Assembly: GCA_014193395.1 (NCBI GenBank)
Contig: BJHT01000003.1
Coordinates: forward strand, 1-64,000
Length of the DNA: 64,000 bases
DNA from: Verrucomicrobiota bacterium
Lineage (GTDB): Bacteria; Verrucomicrobiota; Verrucomicrobiia; Limisphaerales; BJHT01
Reading direction: 5' to 3'
The position numbers were made by a program, and so were the translations under genes. The notes under the pieces are model-generated. The model was not told the origin of the DNA, searched no databases, and saw only the letters and a list, made by a program, of their open reading frames with translations. This document shows, in pieces, positions 10,041 to 20,316 of the stretch. The first letter of the stretch is position 1. Each line of letters starts with the position of its first letter.

Positions 10041-10070
10041 GCTAACTAACTAACTAGCTAACTAACTTAA
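10041..10070. repeat. CTAA tetranucleotide-like tract
   Basis: gctaactaactaactagctaactaacttaa immediately upstream of the SASA gene at 10083. Confidence 0.6.
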
Positions 10071-10082
10071 AAAACACACACC

Positions 10083-11210
10083 ATGAACCAACACCTCAAA
10101 ACCCGCCGGGCTTTCGCTCGGGAATCCCTCGCCCTCACCGCGCTCGCCTTTTCGCCATTCGGCACTGTCTCCGCGGCGGAATCACCCATCCCGAAACCGG
10201 ACGGCAAGCCCGCCGACATGACCAAGCCCGTCCAGGTCTTCATCCTGCTGGGCCAATCCAACATGGTTGGCCTCGGCAAAGTAAAAGGCGGCGACGGCTC
10301 GCTGGAGTTCGCGGTGAAGGAAAAGAAAAAGTATCCCTACCTCGTGCAGGAGGATGGCAAGTGGACGGAGCGGAAGGACGTCCGCTTTGTGCAGTATATG
10401 TCCGGCAAAGGCCCGTTTAGAAATGAATGGATGACCGTCACGGGCGGCAACCTCGGCCCAGAATACGGACTCGGCCATCCGCTGGGAAATGCGATCGACG
10501 CGCCCGTGATGATTCTCAAGTGCTGCGCCGGCAACCGCGCTCTGGGCTGGGATCTCCTCCTGCCCGGCAGCGAGCGCCGCGAGTTTGTCGCCAAGGACAA
10601 GGCGGGCGTGGAAAAAAAGTTTGTCTATGCCGGCTACAAGGACAAACCCGAGTTCTGGGAAATGGACCCGGCCAAGGGCCTCAAGACCGAACCCGCACCC
10701 TGGCTGGACAAAGCAGGCAAGCCGATCAACTGGTATGCCGGCAAGCAGTGGGACGACGACACCGGCGACGCCAAAAAGGCCCTGGCCGATCTCGAAAAAC
10801 ACTATCCCGGAGCCAAGGGCTACGAGGTTGCCGGATTCTTCTTCTGGCAGGGCGAGCGGGACGCCGGCAACGCCGGCCACGCCGCGCATTACGAGAATAA
10901 CCTCGTGCGTTTCATCAAGGCGGTCCGCAAGGAATTCAACGCCCCCAACGCGAAGTTCGTGCTCGGCACCATGGGCGAGTCCGTCAAAGGCGGCGGCGGC
11001 AACGGCGGCCAGGTCCTCGAAGCCCACCTCGCCGTGGACGGCACCACCGGCAAGTATCCCGAGTTCAAAGGCAACGTCGCCACCATCTACACCAATCCCA
11101 TGGCGCAAGGCGGCAGCGGCAACGGTCACTACGGTGGCAAGGCCGAAGTCTATATGGATGTCGGCGAAGCCATGGGCAAAGCCATGGTTGAGTTGCTGAA
11201 ATCCAAATAG
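10083..11210 (+). CDS. SASA-type sialate O-acetylesterase-like protein
   Basis: FILLGQSNMVGLG nucleophile block, Tat/Sec-like N-terminus KTRRAFARESLALTALAF, C-terminal SGNGHYGG; close paralogue of 24138-25274. Confidence 0.85.
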   Translation: MNQHLKTRRAFARESLALTALAFSPFGTVSAAESPIPKPDGKPADMTKPVQVFILLGQSNMVGLGKVKGGDGSLEFAVKEKKKYPYLVQEDGKWTERKDVRFVQYMSGKGPFRNEWMTVTGGNLGPEYGLGHPLGNAIDAPVMILKCCAGNRALGWDLLLPGSERREFVAKDKAGVEKKFVYAGYKDKPEFWEMDPAKGLKTEPAPWLDKAGKPINWYAGKQWDDDTGDAKKALADLEKHYPGAKGYEVAGFFFWQGERDAGNAGHAAHYENNLVRFIKAVRKEFNAPNAKFVLGTMGESVKGGGGNGGQVLEAHLAVDGTTGKYPEFKGNVATIYTNPMAQGGSGNGHYGGKAEVYMDVGEAMGKAMVELLKSK

Positions 11211-11375
11211 CCCTGCGCAAGAAGGCATGGCACTTATCCGCGTTGTTGAGAGCCGGGTCATTGACCGTCGGGGGTTGGTGGCCCGGCTTTGCTTTCTCCG
11301 CGTCTGTTTTCATGATTGCCATCCGCTCTCGGCTGGCTGTGGGCAATTCCGCCAGGCGAGCCGCGACAACCAGTG

Positions 11376-12932
11376 ATGAATCACTCTGCGAAAACCCAAG
11401 ACGCCATCATTGTCGGTGGCGGGCACAACGGACTGGTGGCTGCGACTTATCTCGCCAAGGCCGGGAAATCCGTTCTCCTGCTCGAAGCACGCGACGAATC
11501 CGGCGGGGCCACCACGAGCGTAAAACCCTTTCCCGAATACGAGGCGCGGCTTTCCCGGTATTCCTATCTGGTCTCACTGTTGCCGGATCAGATCGTGTCT
11601 GACTTGGGCATAACCTTCAAAACGCTCGGACGTCCCATCGCTTCCTACACGCCGTATCACCGCGATGGCCGGGAGGATGGGCTTTTAGTTTCGGCGGATT
11701 GGGATGAACCAACCGCGCGTAGTTTCCAACGCCTCACTGGCTCGGACAAGGAAGGCCGTGCCTGGCGCGAGTTTTACGGAGAGATCGCTGAACTGGCCCA
11801 CCGCCTCGCCCCTTCGATGCTCCAACCGCTCAAGCACGCCGCGGAACTCAAGGCCGAGATGGAATTGCCCGAGGTGTGGCGCAACCTGATGGAAGTTCCC
11901 ATTGGCCAAGTTATCCGCGAACGCTTCAGCGACGACCTCGTGCGCGGCGTGGTGCTGACCGACGCGCTGATTGGCACCTTCGTTCCGGCGGATGACATGC
12001 AGGCGAACCGCTGCTTCCTCTATCACCTCATCGGCAACGGTACCGGACAGTGGCGCGTGCCGCAGGGTGGCATGGGCGCTTTGGTACAAGAGTTACTCCG
12101 CGTCGCGACCTCAGCGGGTGTGGAGATCAAACTCCACTCCAAGGTCGTCGCGCTGGAGAGCGGCCCCGGGGGCGTACGTGTGGAAACGGAGGCCGGCCAT
12201 AGTTATGCCGCGAAAGACCTTCTCTTCGCCGCCGCGCCGCAACATCTCGCCCGTCTGCGCGGGCAACCCGAGCCCAAGTCTCTCGAAGGATCGCAGTTGA
12301 AAATCAACATGCTGCTCACGCGCCTGCCGCGGCTCAAATCCGGCATGGACCCGCGCCTCGCCTTCGCCGGGACATTTCATGCCAATGAGAGCTTTACCCA
12401 ATTTGAAACCGCATACACTCGCGCCCGCGGGGGAGAAATGCCGCTGCCGCTGCCGCTGGAGATGTATTGTCACACCTTGACTGATCCCACGATCTTATCT
12501 CCCGAACTCATCGCGAAGGGTTTTCATACTCTGACCCTTTTCGGCCTGCACACTCCGGCGAAGCTCTTCGATGCTGATCCTGAAACTGCCAGGGCACTGG
12601 CCAAAGAGCGCGCGCTCGCCAGCTTGAACGAATACCTCGTCGATCCCATCGAATCCGTCCTCGCCCCCTGCCGCGATGGCTCTCTCGCGATTGAAGTAAA
12701 ATCACCGCTCGATTTGGAGAAGGACATCTCCCTGCCGCGCGGCAACATCTTCCACCGCGATCTGGATTTCCCCTTTCTCGACGACGAAGCAGGCGCAGAA
12801 GACCGGCAACTCTGGGGCGCGGAAACGGACGACCCGCACATCTATCTCGCCGGAGCCGGAGCGCGTCGCGGCGGCGGTGTCAGCGGCATTGCCGGCCACA
12901 ATGCCGCGATGGCGGTGTTGGCAAGAGCCTAG
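11376..12932 (+). CDS. FAD-dependent oxidoreductase (phytoene desaturase-like / PYROXD2-like)
   Basis: N-terminal dinucleotide-binding AIIVGGGHNGLVAATYLAKAGKSVLLLEARDESGG; C-terminal IYLAGAGARRGGGVSGIAGHNAAMAVL. Confidence 0.85.
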   Translation: MNHSAKTQDAIIVGGGHNGLVAATYLAKAGKSVLLLEARDESGGATTSVKPFPEYEARLSRYSYLVSLLPDQIVSDLGITFKTLGRPIASYTPYHRDGREDGLLVSADWDEPTARSFQRLTGSDKEGRAWREFYGEIAELAHRLAPSMLQPLKHAAELKAEMELPEVWRNLMEVPIGQVIRERFSDDLVRGVVLTDALIGTFVPADDMQANRCFLYHLIGNGTGQWRVPQGGMGALVQELLRVATSAGVEIKLHSKVVALESGPGGVRVETEAGHSYAAKDLLFAAAPQHLARLRGQPEPKSLEGSQLKINMLLTRLPRLKSGMDPRLAFAGTFHANESFTQFETAYTRARGGEMPLPLPLEMYCHTLTDPTILSPELIAKGFHTLTLFGLHTPAKLFDADPETARALAKERALASLNEYLVDPIESVLAPCRDGSLAIEVKSPLDLEKDISLPRGNIFHRDLDFPFLDDEAGAEDRQLWGAETDDPHIYLAGAGARRGGGVSGIAGHNAAMAVLARA

Positions 12933-12953
12933 GCACGACCCAACATACAGACG

Positions 12954-13919
12954 ATGAATTGCCACCCTCGAAGATTGCGCATCCCGGTGCGTTTGCTCTC
13001 CGCCGTCATGACAGCGCTGACGCTGGCTTTCGCGCTGCTCCCTTCCCATGCCCAACCGACCCAGCCCACGCCGCCCAAGAGTCCCGAGCTCCCGGCCGCG
13101 GCCAAGCCACCCTCCGACCTCAAGTTCATCGACCCACACGTGCATGCCATGTCTGTCACCCCGCTCGGCCTGGGCGCAGTGGCAACCTGGATGGAGCAAC
13201 GCAACGTCGAGCGTTGCATCGTCAGTCCGCTCAATCATAAAGGTTCGCGGCCCAAGACCGAAGAGGAACGCCGGACGATGCTCGACAACTTTCGTCCCTA
13301 CCAAGGCCGAATCTACCGCATGACCATCATCGAACCCGACGAAGTCCAGACCGTCGATGAGGCCGTCGGCATTTTGAAACGCGAGATCGCCGATGGTGCG
13401 ATCGGCTTCGGCGAGCACTACGGCGTGGGCCTGATGTTCGACGATCCGAAGAACCTCCGGCTCTACGAAGCCTGCGAGAAAGTCGGCCTGCCCGTCATGT
13501 TTCACATCGATCAGAACAAGAACATGGTGGAAGCCGGAATGGCGCGCGTGGACCGCGTGCTCAAGCTGTTTCCCAAGTGCAACCTCGTCGCCCATGCCTA
13601 CTGGTGGCGGCAGCTTGGCAACGGTGCCTGCGACCGCCAGCTCCAGGAGCACCCAAACCTTTACGCCGACATGTCAGGCCATGTCGTCGTGAGTGTGCTC
13701 AGCCGCGACCGCAAATACGCCCGTGAATTCCTTATCCGCAATCAGGACAAGATCCTGTGGGCCACCGACGAAGGCTGGTGGTCCTTCGGCAACAAAGATC
13801 GGCAAATGAACCAGCACTACACCTTTCTCGAGGAACTCGGCCTCCCTGACGAAGTCCGCCGCAAGATATACCGGGGCAACGCAGAGAAGGTTTACCGACT
13901 CAAACCGCCCGGCAAGTAA
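12954..13919 (+). CDS. Secreted amidohydrolase-family protein
   Basis: KFIDPHVHAM metal-binding motif, MFHIDQNKN, DKILWATDEGWW near the C-terminus, N-terminal signal-like segment. Confidence 0.75.
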   Translation: MNCHPRRLRIPVRLLSAVMTALTLAFALLPSHAQPTQPTPPKSPELPAAAKPPSDLKFIDPHVHAMSVTPLGLGAVATWMEQRNVERCIVSPLNHKGSRPKTEEERRTMLDNFRPYQGRIYRMTIIEPDEVQTVDEAVGILKREIADGAIGFGEHYGVGLMFDDPKNLRLYEACEKVGLPVMFHIDQNKNMVEAGMARVDRVLKLFPKCNLVAHAYWWRQLGNGACDRQLQEHPNLYADMSGHVVVSVLSRDRKYAREFLIRNQDKILWATDEGWWSFGNKDRQMNQHYTFLEELGLPDEVRRKIYRGNAEKVYRLKPPGK

Positions 13920-13979
13920 CCGTCGCCTTCCGCCACCTTCGAGAAACGCCTGCGCGCAATTGCTGACCCGACAAAGCCC

Positions 13980-14717
13980 ATGAAATACCTGCTGACCCTC
14001 GTCGCATTGCTCTGCCTCCCCGCATTCGCGGCGGAGAAAAAGCCGCTGCCCATGGCGCACACCAACCGAAACCTCGATGGCTGGACGGTCCGCGTGGATG
14101 AACGCCTGCTGCAAGGCGAATACGCGGCCCGCGGCGGACGCGCCCTCAAATTGCTCGAATCTCGGCTGGTGGCCGTAGCCTTCGTCGTGCCGGAGAAGGC
14201 GCTGGCCAAGCTGCGCACTATTACCATCCAGCTTGATCTGAACTACGGAGACCTCATCCCCATGCAGTATCATCCCGATGCCGGCTGGCTGCGGGAAAAC
14301 GGCTACAGCGAGAAGCTCGCGGAGTGTGTCCACATTCCCAACCTCGCGGATTTCCTCGAACCGCAGGGCATTCACGGCCAACCGTGGGTCGTGCTGCATG
14401 AACTGGCGCACGGCTTTCATGACCAAGTGCTCGGCTCCGACGAGCCGCGCGTGACGGCGGCATGGAAGAAGTTTCGCGACAGCGGCAAATATAAGTCCGT
14501 CCTGCACGTCTCCGGGAAAATGCGCGAACACTACGGAGTCACGGACAAGGCGGAGTTCTTCGCCGAACTCACCGAAGCCTACTTCGGCTCGAATGACTTC
14601 TACCCGTTCGTCGCCGGCGAACTGAAGCAGGCCGAACCGGAAATCTTCGCGCTGCTCGCCGACATCTGGGGTCCGCTGCCCGGGTCCGCACCATCCAAGT
14701 CCAAAGCCAAACCATGA
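13980..14717 (+). CDS. Secreted putative gluzincin-type metallopeptidase
   Basis: Signal peptide MKYLLTLVALLCLPAFAAE; zinc motif VLHELAHGFHD and downstream AEFFAELTEAYFG as possible third ligand. Confidence 0.6.
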   Translation: MKYLLTLVALLCLPAFAAEKKPLPMAHTNRNLDGWTVRVDERLLQGEYAARGGRALKLLESRLVAVAFVVPEKALAKLRTITIQLDLNYGDLIPMQYHPDAGWLRENGYSEKLAECVHIPNLADFLEPQGIHGQPWVVLHELAHGFHDQVLGSDEPRVTAAWKKFRDSGKYKSVLHVSGKMREHYGVTDKAEFFAELTEAYFGSNDFYPFVAGELKQAEPEIFALLADIWGPLPGSAPSKSKAKP

Positions 14718-17188
14718 AACGCATCCTCGCTTCAGTGATCGGAGTTATCGCCGCCCTCGCCCAAGCTGCGGGCGAGGGACCCGATGCGAACCCACTTTCG
14801 GTTCCCCAGCCCGTGCAGGGAGTCTTGCGCACCTATTGCTACGGCTGCCATGGCGAAAAGAAGAGCAAGGGTCAGGTGCGCCTGGATACCATCTCCTCGT
14901 TGGATTCGAAAGTGCGGCTGGACCTGATGAACAGGCTCCAGGAGCAGATTCACTTCACCGAGATGCCGCCCGAGGATGAGAAACAGCCGAATCCCTCCGA
15001 GCGCAAGCTGCTCGCCGATTGGGTGCGGGGCGAACTGGTGAAGTCCAACGCGCCCTTGATCGAGGACAAGCTGCGTTACCCCGATTACGGCAATTACGTC
15101 GATCACAACCGGCTTTTCAGCGGCACGATCAAGGACAAGCCTTACACCCCCGCGCGGCGCTGGCTGGTGAGTCCGCAGATTTTTCAGGACCGGGTCGTCG
15201 ATGTCTTCAAACCCGAGGACAAGGCGCGGGAAAAGATCAAGCACAGCCTCTACGGAGTGACTGTTCCGTTTGTCTTGCCGGATCGTGCCGGCGTTCGCGA
15301 CTACGCCATCACGCCGCTCGACGGCGGGCATCTGCTGGTGATGCTCGCCAACGCAGATTGGATCTCCCAAAAGCAGCTCAGGTCCGCCCGGGTCAGGAAG
15401 GGAGAACTCAAGGCCGATCAATTTGAGAACCCAAAGGACAAATTCTCTCCCGCCACCTCGCCAGCCTTTGAGGCGATCGTCCTCAACCAATCAAAACCGG
15501 CGGACAATGCCATTATCGCCGCCATCCAGGCTCAGTTTGACTGTGTGCTCCAGCGGCCGGCCAACCCCAAGGAATTGGAGAAATATCTGGCGTTGGCCCG
15601 CTCCGCCATTGAGCTGGCCGGCAACACCGAGGGACTGCGTCAACTGCTCGTCGCCGTTCTGTTGGAGTCAGAGTTTCTTTATCGCCTCGAGTTTGGCGAA
15701 GGCGCGACGGATGCCTACGGCAGAAAGCTGCTGTCGCCACGCGAGGCCAGTTACGCCATTTCCTATGCCTTGGGGGATCGCAGCCCGGATCCCACGCTCG
15801 TGAAGGCTGCCGCAGAGGGGCGACTGAACAGCAAAGAGGATTACCAGCGGGAAGTGCTGCGGCTGCTTGCCGATGAGAACTACTACCGGGGCGTGATTGA
15901 CCCGACGCTGAACGATTCCGGGGTCGTTTCCCATCCGAAGATCATCCGCTTTTTTCGCGAGTTCTTCGGCTACCCGAATGCGGTGAAGGTGTTTAAAGAC
16001 AGCAAGCGCAGCGGCGGCTACTACCTCAATCCGGGGCGCGGCAGCAGTGGAACACCCGGCCGCCTGATCGTGGAAGCCGACCGGATCGTGGACCTCTATC
16101 TCAAGCAGGATCGGAATGTGTTCGCGAACCTGCTCACCACGGATCAATTCTTCATGTATCACAATGTGGACAACGAGAAAGGCCTGAAGATCATCGCCGG
16201 CTGGCGGGAACTCTACGAAACGCTCAAGGACACGGACTGGCGAAGGAACCCGGAGAAGGTGTTCGCCGAGCATCAGGAACTGTGCAAGAAGCACAATATT
16301 GATCTCGGAAAACGGACCCATTCCAACGATCTGCAACGCGTCATGGAGTATTTCTCCTTCACGTTTGGCAAAGGCAACACGCCCTTCACCACGTTTCCCT
16401 GGGCACACGGTTCCAACTTCAAATATTCAGAAAGCTACAGCCTCGGCGGATCACCAGGGTCGGCTTTTCGCGGCAGTGAGAACTACGACGAGAAACACAA
16501 TTTGAATTATCCGGTGGTTCAGCCGTTCAAGCTGGCAAATCATACGGGCCTGCTCACCCACCCCGCCTGGTTGATAGCCCACTCGTCCAACTTCCACACC
16601 GACCCCATCCGGCGTGGGCGCTGGATTCAGGAAAAGCTTCTCGCAGGCCGCGTGCCCGATGTCCCAATCACCGTGGATGCCAAAATCCCCGAATCTCCCC
16701 ACATGACTCTCCGGGAACGCGTCGAATCCGTGACCGGCCCGGCTCAGGAGGCGTGCTGGAAATGCCATCAGCGGATGAACCCGCTCGGCTATCCCTTTGA
16801 GAAGTTCGATGATTTTGGACGCTTTCGGGCGGATGAGCCTTTGGAGAACCCGGAAAACCTCCTCACAAAAGCCCGGCGCGAAAACGACGCCGACACCTAC
16901 AAAACCAAACGGGTTAATACCATTGGCAGCCTCCTGGGCACCGGCAATTCCAAGCTGGATGGCCCCGTCACTGACGCCTTCGACATGATCGCCAGGCTCG
17001 CCCAATCCGATCGGGTTCGCCAGTCCATCATCCGGCATGCGTTCCGCTTTTACATGGGGCGCAATGAACTGCTGTCCGATTCACAGACGCTCCTCGCTGC
17101 CGACAAGGCCTATCTCGAAAGCGGCGGCAGTTTCAAGGCCGTGATTTTTTCCCTGCTCACGTCCGACTCGTTTTTGTATCGCAAGTAA
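14714..17188 (+). CDS. DUF1592/DUF1588/DUF1585-type cytochrome c-like protein
   Basis: Two CXXCH motifs (CYGCHGEKKSKG, CWKCHQRMNPLGYPFEKFDDFGRFR); ATGA overlap with upstream gene. Confidence 0.85.
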   Translation: MKRILASVIGVIAALAQAAGEGPDANPLSVPQPVQGVLRTYCYGCHGEKKSKGQVRLDTISSLDSKVRLDLMNRLQEQIHFTEMPPEDEKQPNPSERKLLADWVRGELVKSNAPLIEDKLRYPDYGNYVDHNRLFSGTIKDKPYTPARRWLVSPQIFQDRVVDVFKPEDKAREKIKHSLYGVTVPFVLPDRAGVRDYAITPLDGGHLLVMLANADWISQKQLRSARVRKGELKADQFENPKDKFSPATSPAFEAIVLNQSKPADNAIIAAIQAQFDCVLQRPANPKELEKYLALARSAIELAGNTEGLRQLLVAVLLESEFLYRLEFGEGATDAYGRKLLSPREASYAISYALGDRSPDPTLVKAAAEGRLNSKEDYQREVLRLLADENYYRGVIDPTLNDSGVVSHPKIIRFFREFFGYPNAVKVFKDSKRSGGYYLNPGRGSSGTPGRLIVEADRIVDLYLKQDRNVFANLLTTDQFFMYHNVDNEKGLKIIAGWRELYETLKDTDWRRNPEKVFAEHQELCKKHNIDLGKRTHSNDLQRVMEYFSFTFGKGNTPFTTFPWAHGSNFKYSESYSLGGSPGSAFRGSENYDEKHNLNYPVVQPFKLANHTGLLTHPAWLIAHSSNFHTDPIRRGRWIQEKLLAGRVPDVPITVDAKIPESPHMTLRERVESVTGPAQEACWKCHQRMNPLGYPFEKFDDFGRFRADEPLENPENLLTKARRENDADTYKTKRVNTIGSLLGTGNSKLDGPVTDAFDMIARLAQSDRVRQSIIRHAFRFYMGRNELLSDSQTLLAADKAYLESGGSFKAVIFSLLTSDSFLYRK

Positions 17189-17223
17189 AACCAACCAACA
17201 GATTTACCATCACGAACACCATC

Positions 17224-18633
17224 ATGAACACCAGAAGAGACTTCCTGAAGGCATCCGCAGTGGGCGCGGGGGCGTTGCTCCTTCCTTCCTCCCGGTCGCC
17301 ACTGTTTGGCGCACCAGTCACCGGCCGGCCGCCGATGCGTTTTATCTTCATGCACAAAGGCAACGGCCTCTTTCCCAGCGTGATGGTCCCGCCCAGCCTC
17401 AGCGCGGCGGACCTGGCGAAAGAGAACAAGAAGGAGGCGTTTGAAGTGGACCTCGCCAAACACGAGTTGCCCACCTGGATGAGCGCGCTCAATGCCCACA
17501 AGCAAGAACTGACGATTCTTCAGGGGCTGTCCGGCAGGATGTGTACCAACGGGCACCACTCCTGGCAGTCTTGTCTCGGTGTTTACGCGGCCACCGAACG
17601 GCTGAGTTCCATCAAGTGGGCCACGGTCGATTTCGAGCTGGCCAAACTCTTTCCCTCGCCCTTGGAGCACATCGAGCTGGCCTGTTTCCCGGATGGCGGG
17701 GGCAATGCGCGTGGAAACATCAACGGCATTGAGAAGGGCTTCTCCGCACGGGGACCCCAACAGCCCAACTACGCCTTCGGATCCCCCAAGGTGGCAATTG
17801 ATGAGTTGTTCAAGTCAGTCTCCAACAATGAGAACGGGCGGGTCCGCTACGAACTCGAGCGCAAGTTGCTGGAGTTCACCTCAGGCAACCAATCCGGACT
17901 CAGCCGGGACCTCACCGGTCTGGAACTGGCGAAAGTAAAAAATTATGCCGATGCGATGGAGGACATTCGCACCCGCAACCGGAAACTGGAGGCGATGGGC
18001 GGCATCATTGGCAAGAACGTCCCGAAGTTGGATAAGAAGTATTTTGCGGAGGATATCTCCACCATCGACCGGCAGCTCGGCCACACTGAAATTCTCCTGT
18101 CCGCGCTTATTTCCGGCATGACCAATGTGGTCACCTTCACCGTGGACGAACTTGGCACGCCCTACACCGGGGTCCCCGGTCTCGAAAAAGAAAAGATCAA
18201 CTTGCACGATGTAGGACACGGCAAGTCGGTCGGTAAATTCGAAGCCCTCGAAGTGCGGGAACATATCCGTCAGTGCCACATGACGCTGATCGACACCATC
18301 GTCCGGAGGCTGAAGAGCGTTCCCGAGGGCAAGGGGACCATGTTTGACAACACCATGCTCTGTTATTTCCCCGACAATGGTGAGACCCATCACAGCACCG
18401 GCATCGAATGGCCCTACCTCGTCCTGTCTGGCAGGAACGCCAGGCTCAACATTGCCGGTCGCTATATGCGCCTGCCTTACTGGGGCACGGAGGGACACAA
18501 GACCATCGGAAACTGGTTCACCACCATCCTCAATGCCTACGGCAACCCGATCAAACACTTCGGCGACCTGGACTTGGGCCTGAACAAATTGCTCGCGGAT
18601 CAAACCGGGCCTATCAAACGGTTTATGGCCTGA
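17224..18633 (+). CDS. DUF1552 family protein with Tat-like signal
   Basis: MNTRRDFLKASAVGAGALLLP; MRFIFMHKGNGLFP, RRLKSVPEGKGTMFDNTMLCYFPDNGETHH; paralogue of 37143-38555. Confidence 0.85.
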   Translation: MNTRRDFLKASAVGAGALLLPSSRSPLFGAPVTGRPPMRFIFMHKGNGLFPSVMVPPSLSAADLAKENKKEAFEVDLAKHELPTWMSALNAHKQELTILQGLSGRMCTNGHHSWQSCLGVYAATERLSSIKWATVDFELAKLFPSPLEHIELACFPDGGGNARGNINGIEKGFSARGPQQPNYAFGSPKVAIDELFKSVSNNENGRVRYELERKLLEFTSGNQSGLSRDLTGLELAKVKNYADAMEDIRTRNRKLEAMGGIIGKNVPKLDKKYFAEDISTIDRQLGHTEILLSALISGMTNVVTFTVDELGTPYTGVPGLEKEKINLHDVGHGKSVGKFEALEVREHIRQCHMTLIDTIVRRLKSVPEGKGTMFDNTMLCYFPDNGETHHSTGIEWPYLVLSGRNARLNIAGRYMRLPYWGTEGHKTIGNWFTTILNAYGNPIKHFGDLDLGLNKLLADQTGPIKRFMA

Positions 18634-18653
18634 ACGTTTCATTTCCTCGTTTT

Positions 18654-20300
18654 ATGGAAAGGAATGCCACCTCCCTGTCCCGCATCGCGGCGGCCATCCT
18701 ATTCATGGGGATTCCCTCCTTGGATCTCTGCTCAGCCGCAACTGCGCCGGTTCCCGTGGTTGATGCTCATGTTCACCTGTGGGATCTCAACCGGCCCGAA
18801 GGTCTCGGATGGATCAAGCAGGACGACAAGGTGCTCCATCGTAATTTTCTTCCGAAGGATCATGAGCCGATTGCCGGAGCCAATCGGGTCGGAGGGGTGA
18901 TTGTCGTTCAGGCCGGTCAAAGCCTGCCCGACAACCAGTGGAATCTGGCTGTCACCGCGCATAACAAGTCACTCTACCGGGGCGTCATCGGAAATCTCTC
19001 CAAAGTCATCGGCACACCCGGCTTCAAGCCGCTCTTCGAGAGCCTCAGCCATGACCCGCGCTTTGTGGGCTACCGCCTGTCGGGGCGGTATCAGGAAATG
19101 TTGGGCGATACGTTCTATCGCGATTTGCAACTCACGGCCGAGAGGGGCAGAGCGATCGAGTTTCTCGTGGGCGAATATCGCTTTGCAGAGATCGCCGAAA
19201 TCGCCCGGCGCGTCCCGAATCTCCGGATCATTCTGGATCACTGCGGCGGTGTGAAGCTGGATGGCTCGCCTCTTGATCCCAAGTGGGTGGCGGCACTTCG
19301 CACGGTGGCGCAGGAGAAGAACGTGTTCTGCAAAGTTTCCGCCCTCTACGGTCGCGTGGAAAAGCAACCTGCTCCCCAGGACATCACCTTTTACTCCCCG
19401 GTCCTCGATCTGGTCTTTGAATGCTTCGGCGAGGACCGTTTGATTTTCGGCAGCGATTGGCCGGTCACGGAGGCAACGGGTGACTACGCCTCGGTGCTCA
19501 AACTCACCAAGGCCTATTTCGACCGCAAGGGGCACGTTGTTTCCGAGAAGTTATTCCATAAGAACGCCGCCGCGTTCTACCGGATTTCTGACTTGGACCC
19601 GAATTCCGTTCGGCATGAACGGCGGTCAGCAGTTCCCGGAACGACCAAGGGTATCATCGACCTCAGCAAGGCGGAACGCCCGGCGGATGCGGTCGAGCTG
19701 GTCGGGCCAAATGGCCACCACCTCGTGCCCGAGGGCGCGGGACCGACCAAGTGGGTTTTTGCGGAAGGGATTCTCACGGCCTCGCCGATGTGGGACAGCG
19801 TCGTCACCAAGGATGCTTACCACGATCTCCGCCTGCATGTGGAGTTCAACGTGAATGAGGTCAAGGACGCCAAGGACCGCGAGGCCGATGGCAATTCCGG
19901 CGTCTATATCCAGAAGCGCTACGAAGTCCAAATCCACAACTCATTCGGCATCCCGGAGGCGGAATACACCCACAGCTACGGCGGCAGCATCTACCGGCAG
20001 AAGAAACCGGACCGGCTCGTGAGCAAGAAGGCGGGAGAGTGGCAGACCTACGACATCGCCTTCCGCGCCGCGCGCTTCGTCGGCGGGAAAAAAAGCGAGA
20101 ACGCCCGCATCACGGTCTTTCAAAATGGCGAGTTAATCCACGATGACTACGCCATCACCGGAAAGACCGGTGCCGGGGAGAAGGAAGGACCGGAGCCCCG
20201 CCCCGTCAAGCTGCAGGGACACCATAATCCGGTGCGCTTTCGCAATGTGTGGATTCAGAAACTGACGCTCGACGCGATGCCGGAATCGGAGCCACGCTGA
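18654..20300 (+). CDS. Amidohydrolase fused to a C-terminal DUF1080 (3-keto-disaccharide hydrolase)-like domain
   Basis: N-terminal VVDAHVHLWDLNRPEGLGWIKQDDKVLHRNFLP matches 42542-43483; C-terminal DGNSGVYIQKRYEVQIHNSFG...HHNPVRFRNVWIQKL is DUF1080-like. Start refined to ATG 18654. Confidence 0.75.
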   Translation: MERNATSLSRIAAAILFMGIPSLDLCSAATAPVPVVDAHVHLWDLNRPEGLGWIKQDDKVLHRNFLPKDHEPIAGANRVGGVIVVQAGQSLPDNQWNLAVTAHNKSLYRGVIGNLSKVIGTPGFKPLFESLSHDPRFVGYRLSGRYQEMLGDTFYRDLQLTAERGRAIEFLVGEYRFAEIAEIARRVPNLRIILDHCGGVKLDGSPLDPKWVAALRTVAQEKNVFCKVSALYGRVEKQPAPQDITFYSPVLDLVFECFGEDRLIFGSDWPVTEATGDYASVLKLTKAYFDRKGHVVSEKLFHKNAAAFYRISDLDPNSVRHERRSAVPGTTKGIIDLSKAERPADAVELVGPNGHHLVPEGAGPTKWVFAEGILTASPMWDSVVTKDAYHDLRLHVEFNVNEVKDAKDREADGNSGVYIQKRYEVQIHNSFGIPEAEYTHSYGGSIYRQKKPDRLVSKKAGEWQTYDIAFRAARFVGGKKSENARITVFQNGELIHDDYAITGKTGAGEKEGPEPRPVKLQGHHNPVRFRNVWIQKLTLDAMPESEPR

Positions 20301-20316
20301 AGTATTACCTCAGCGT

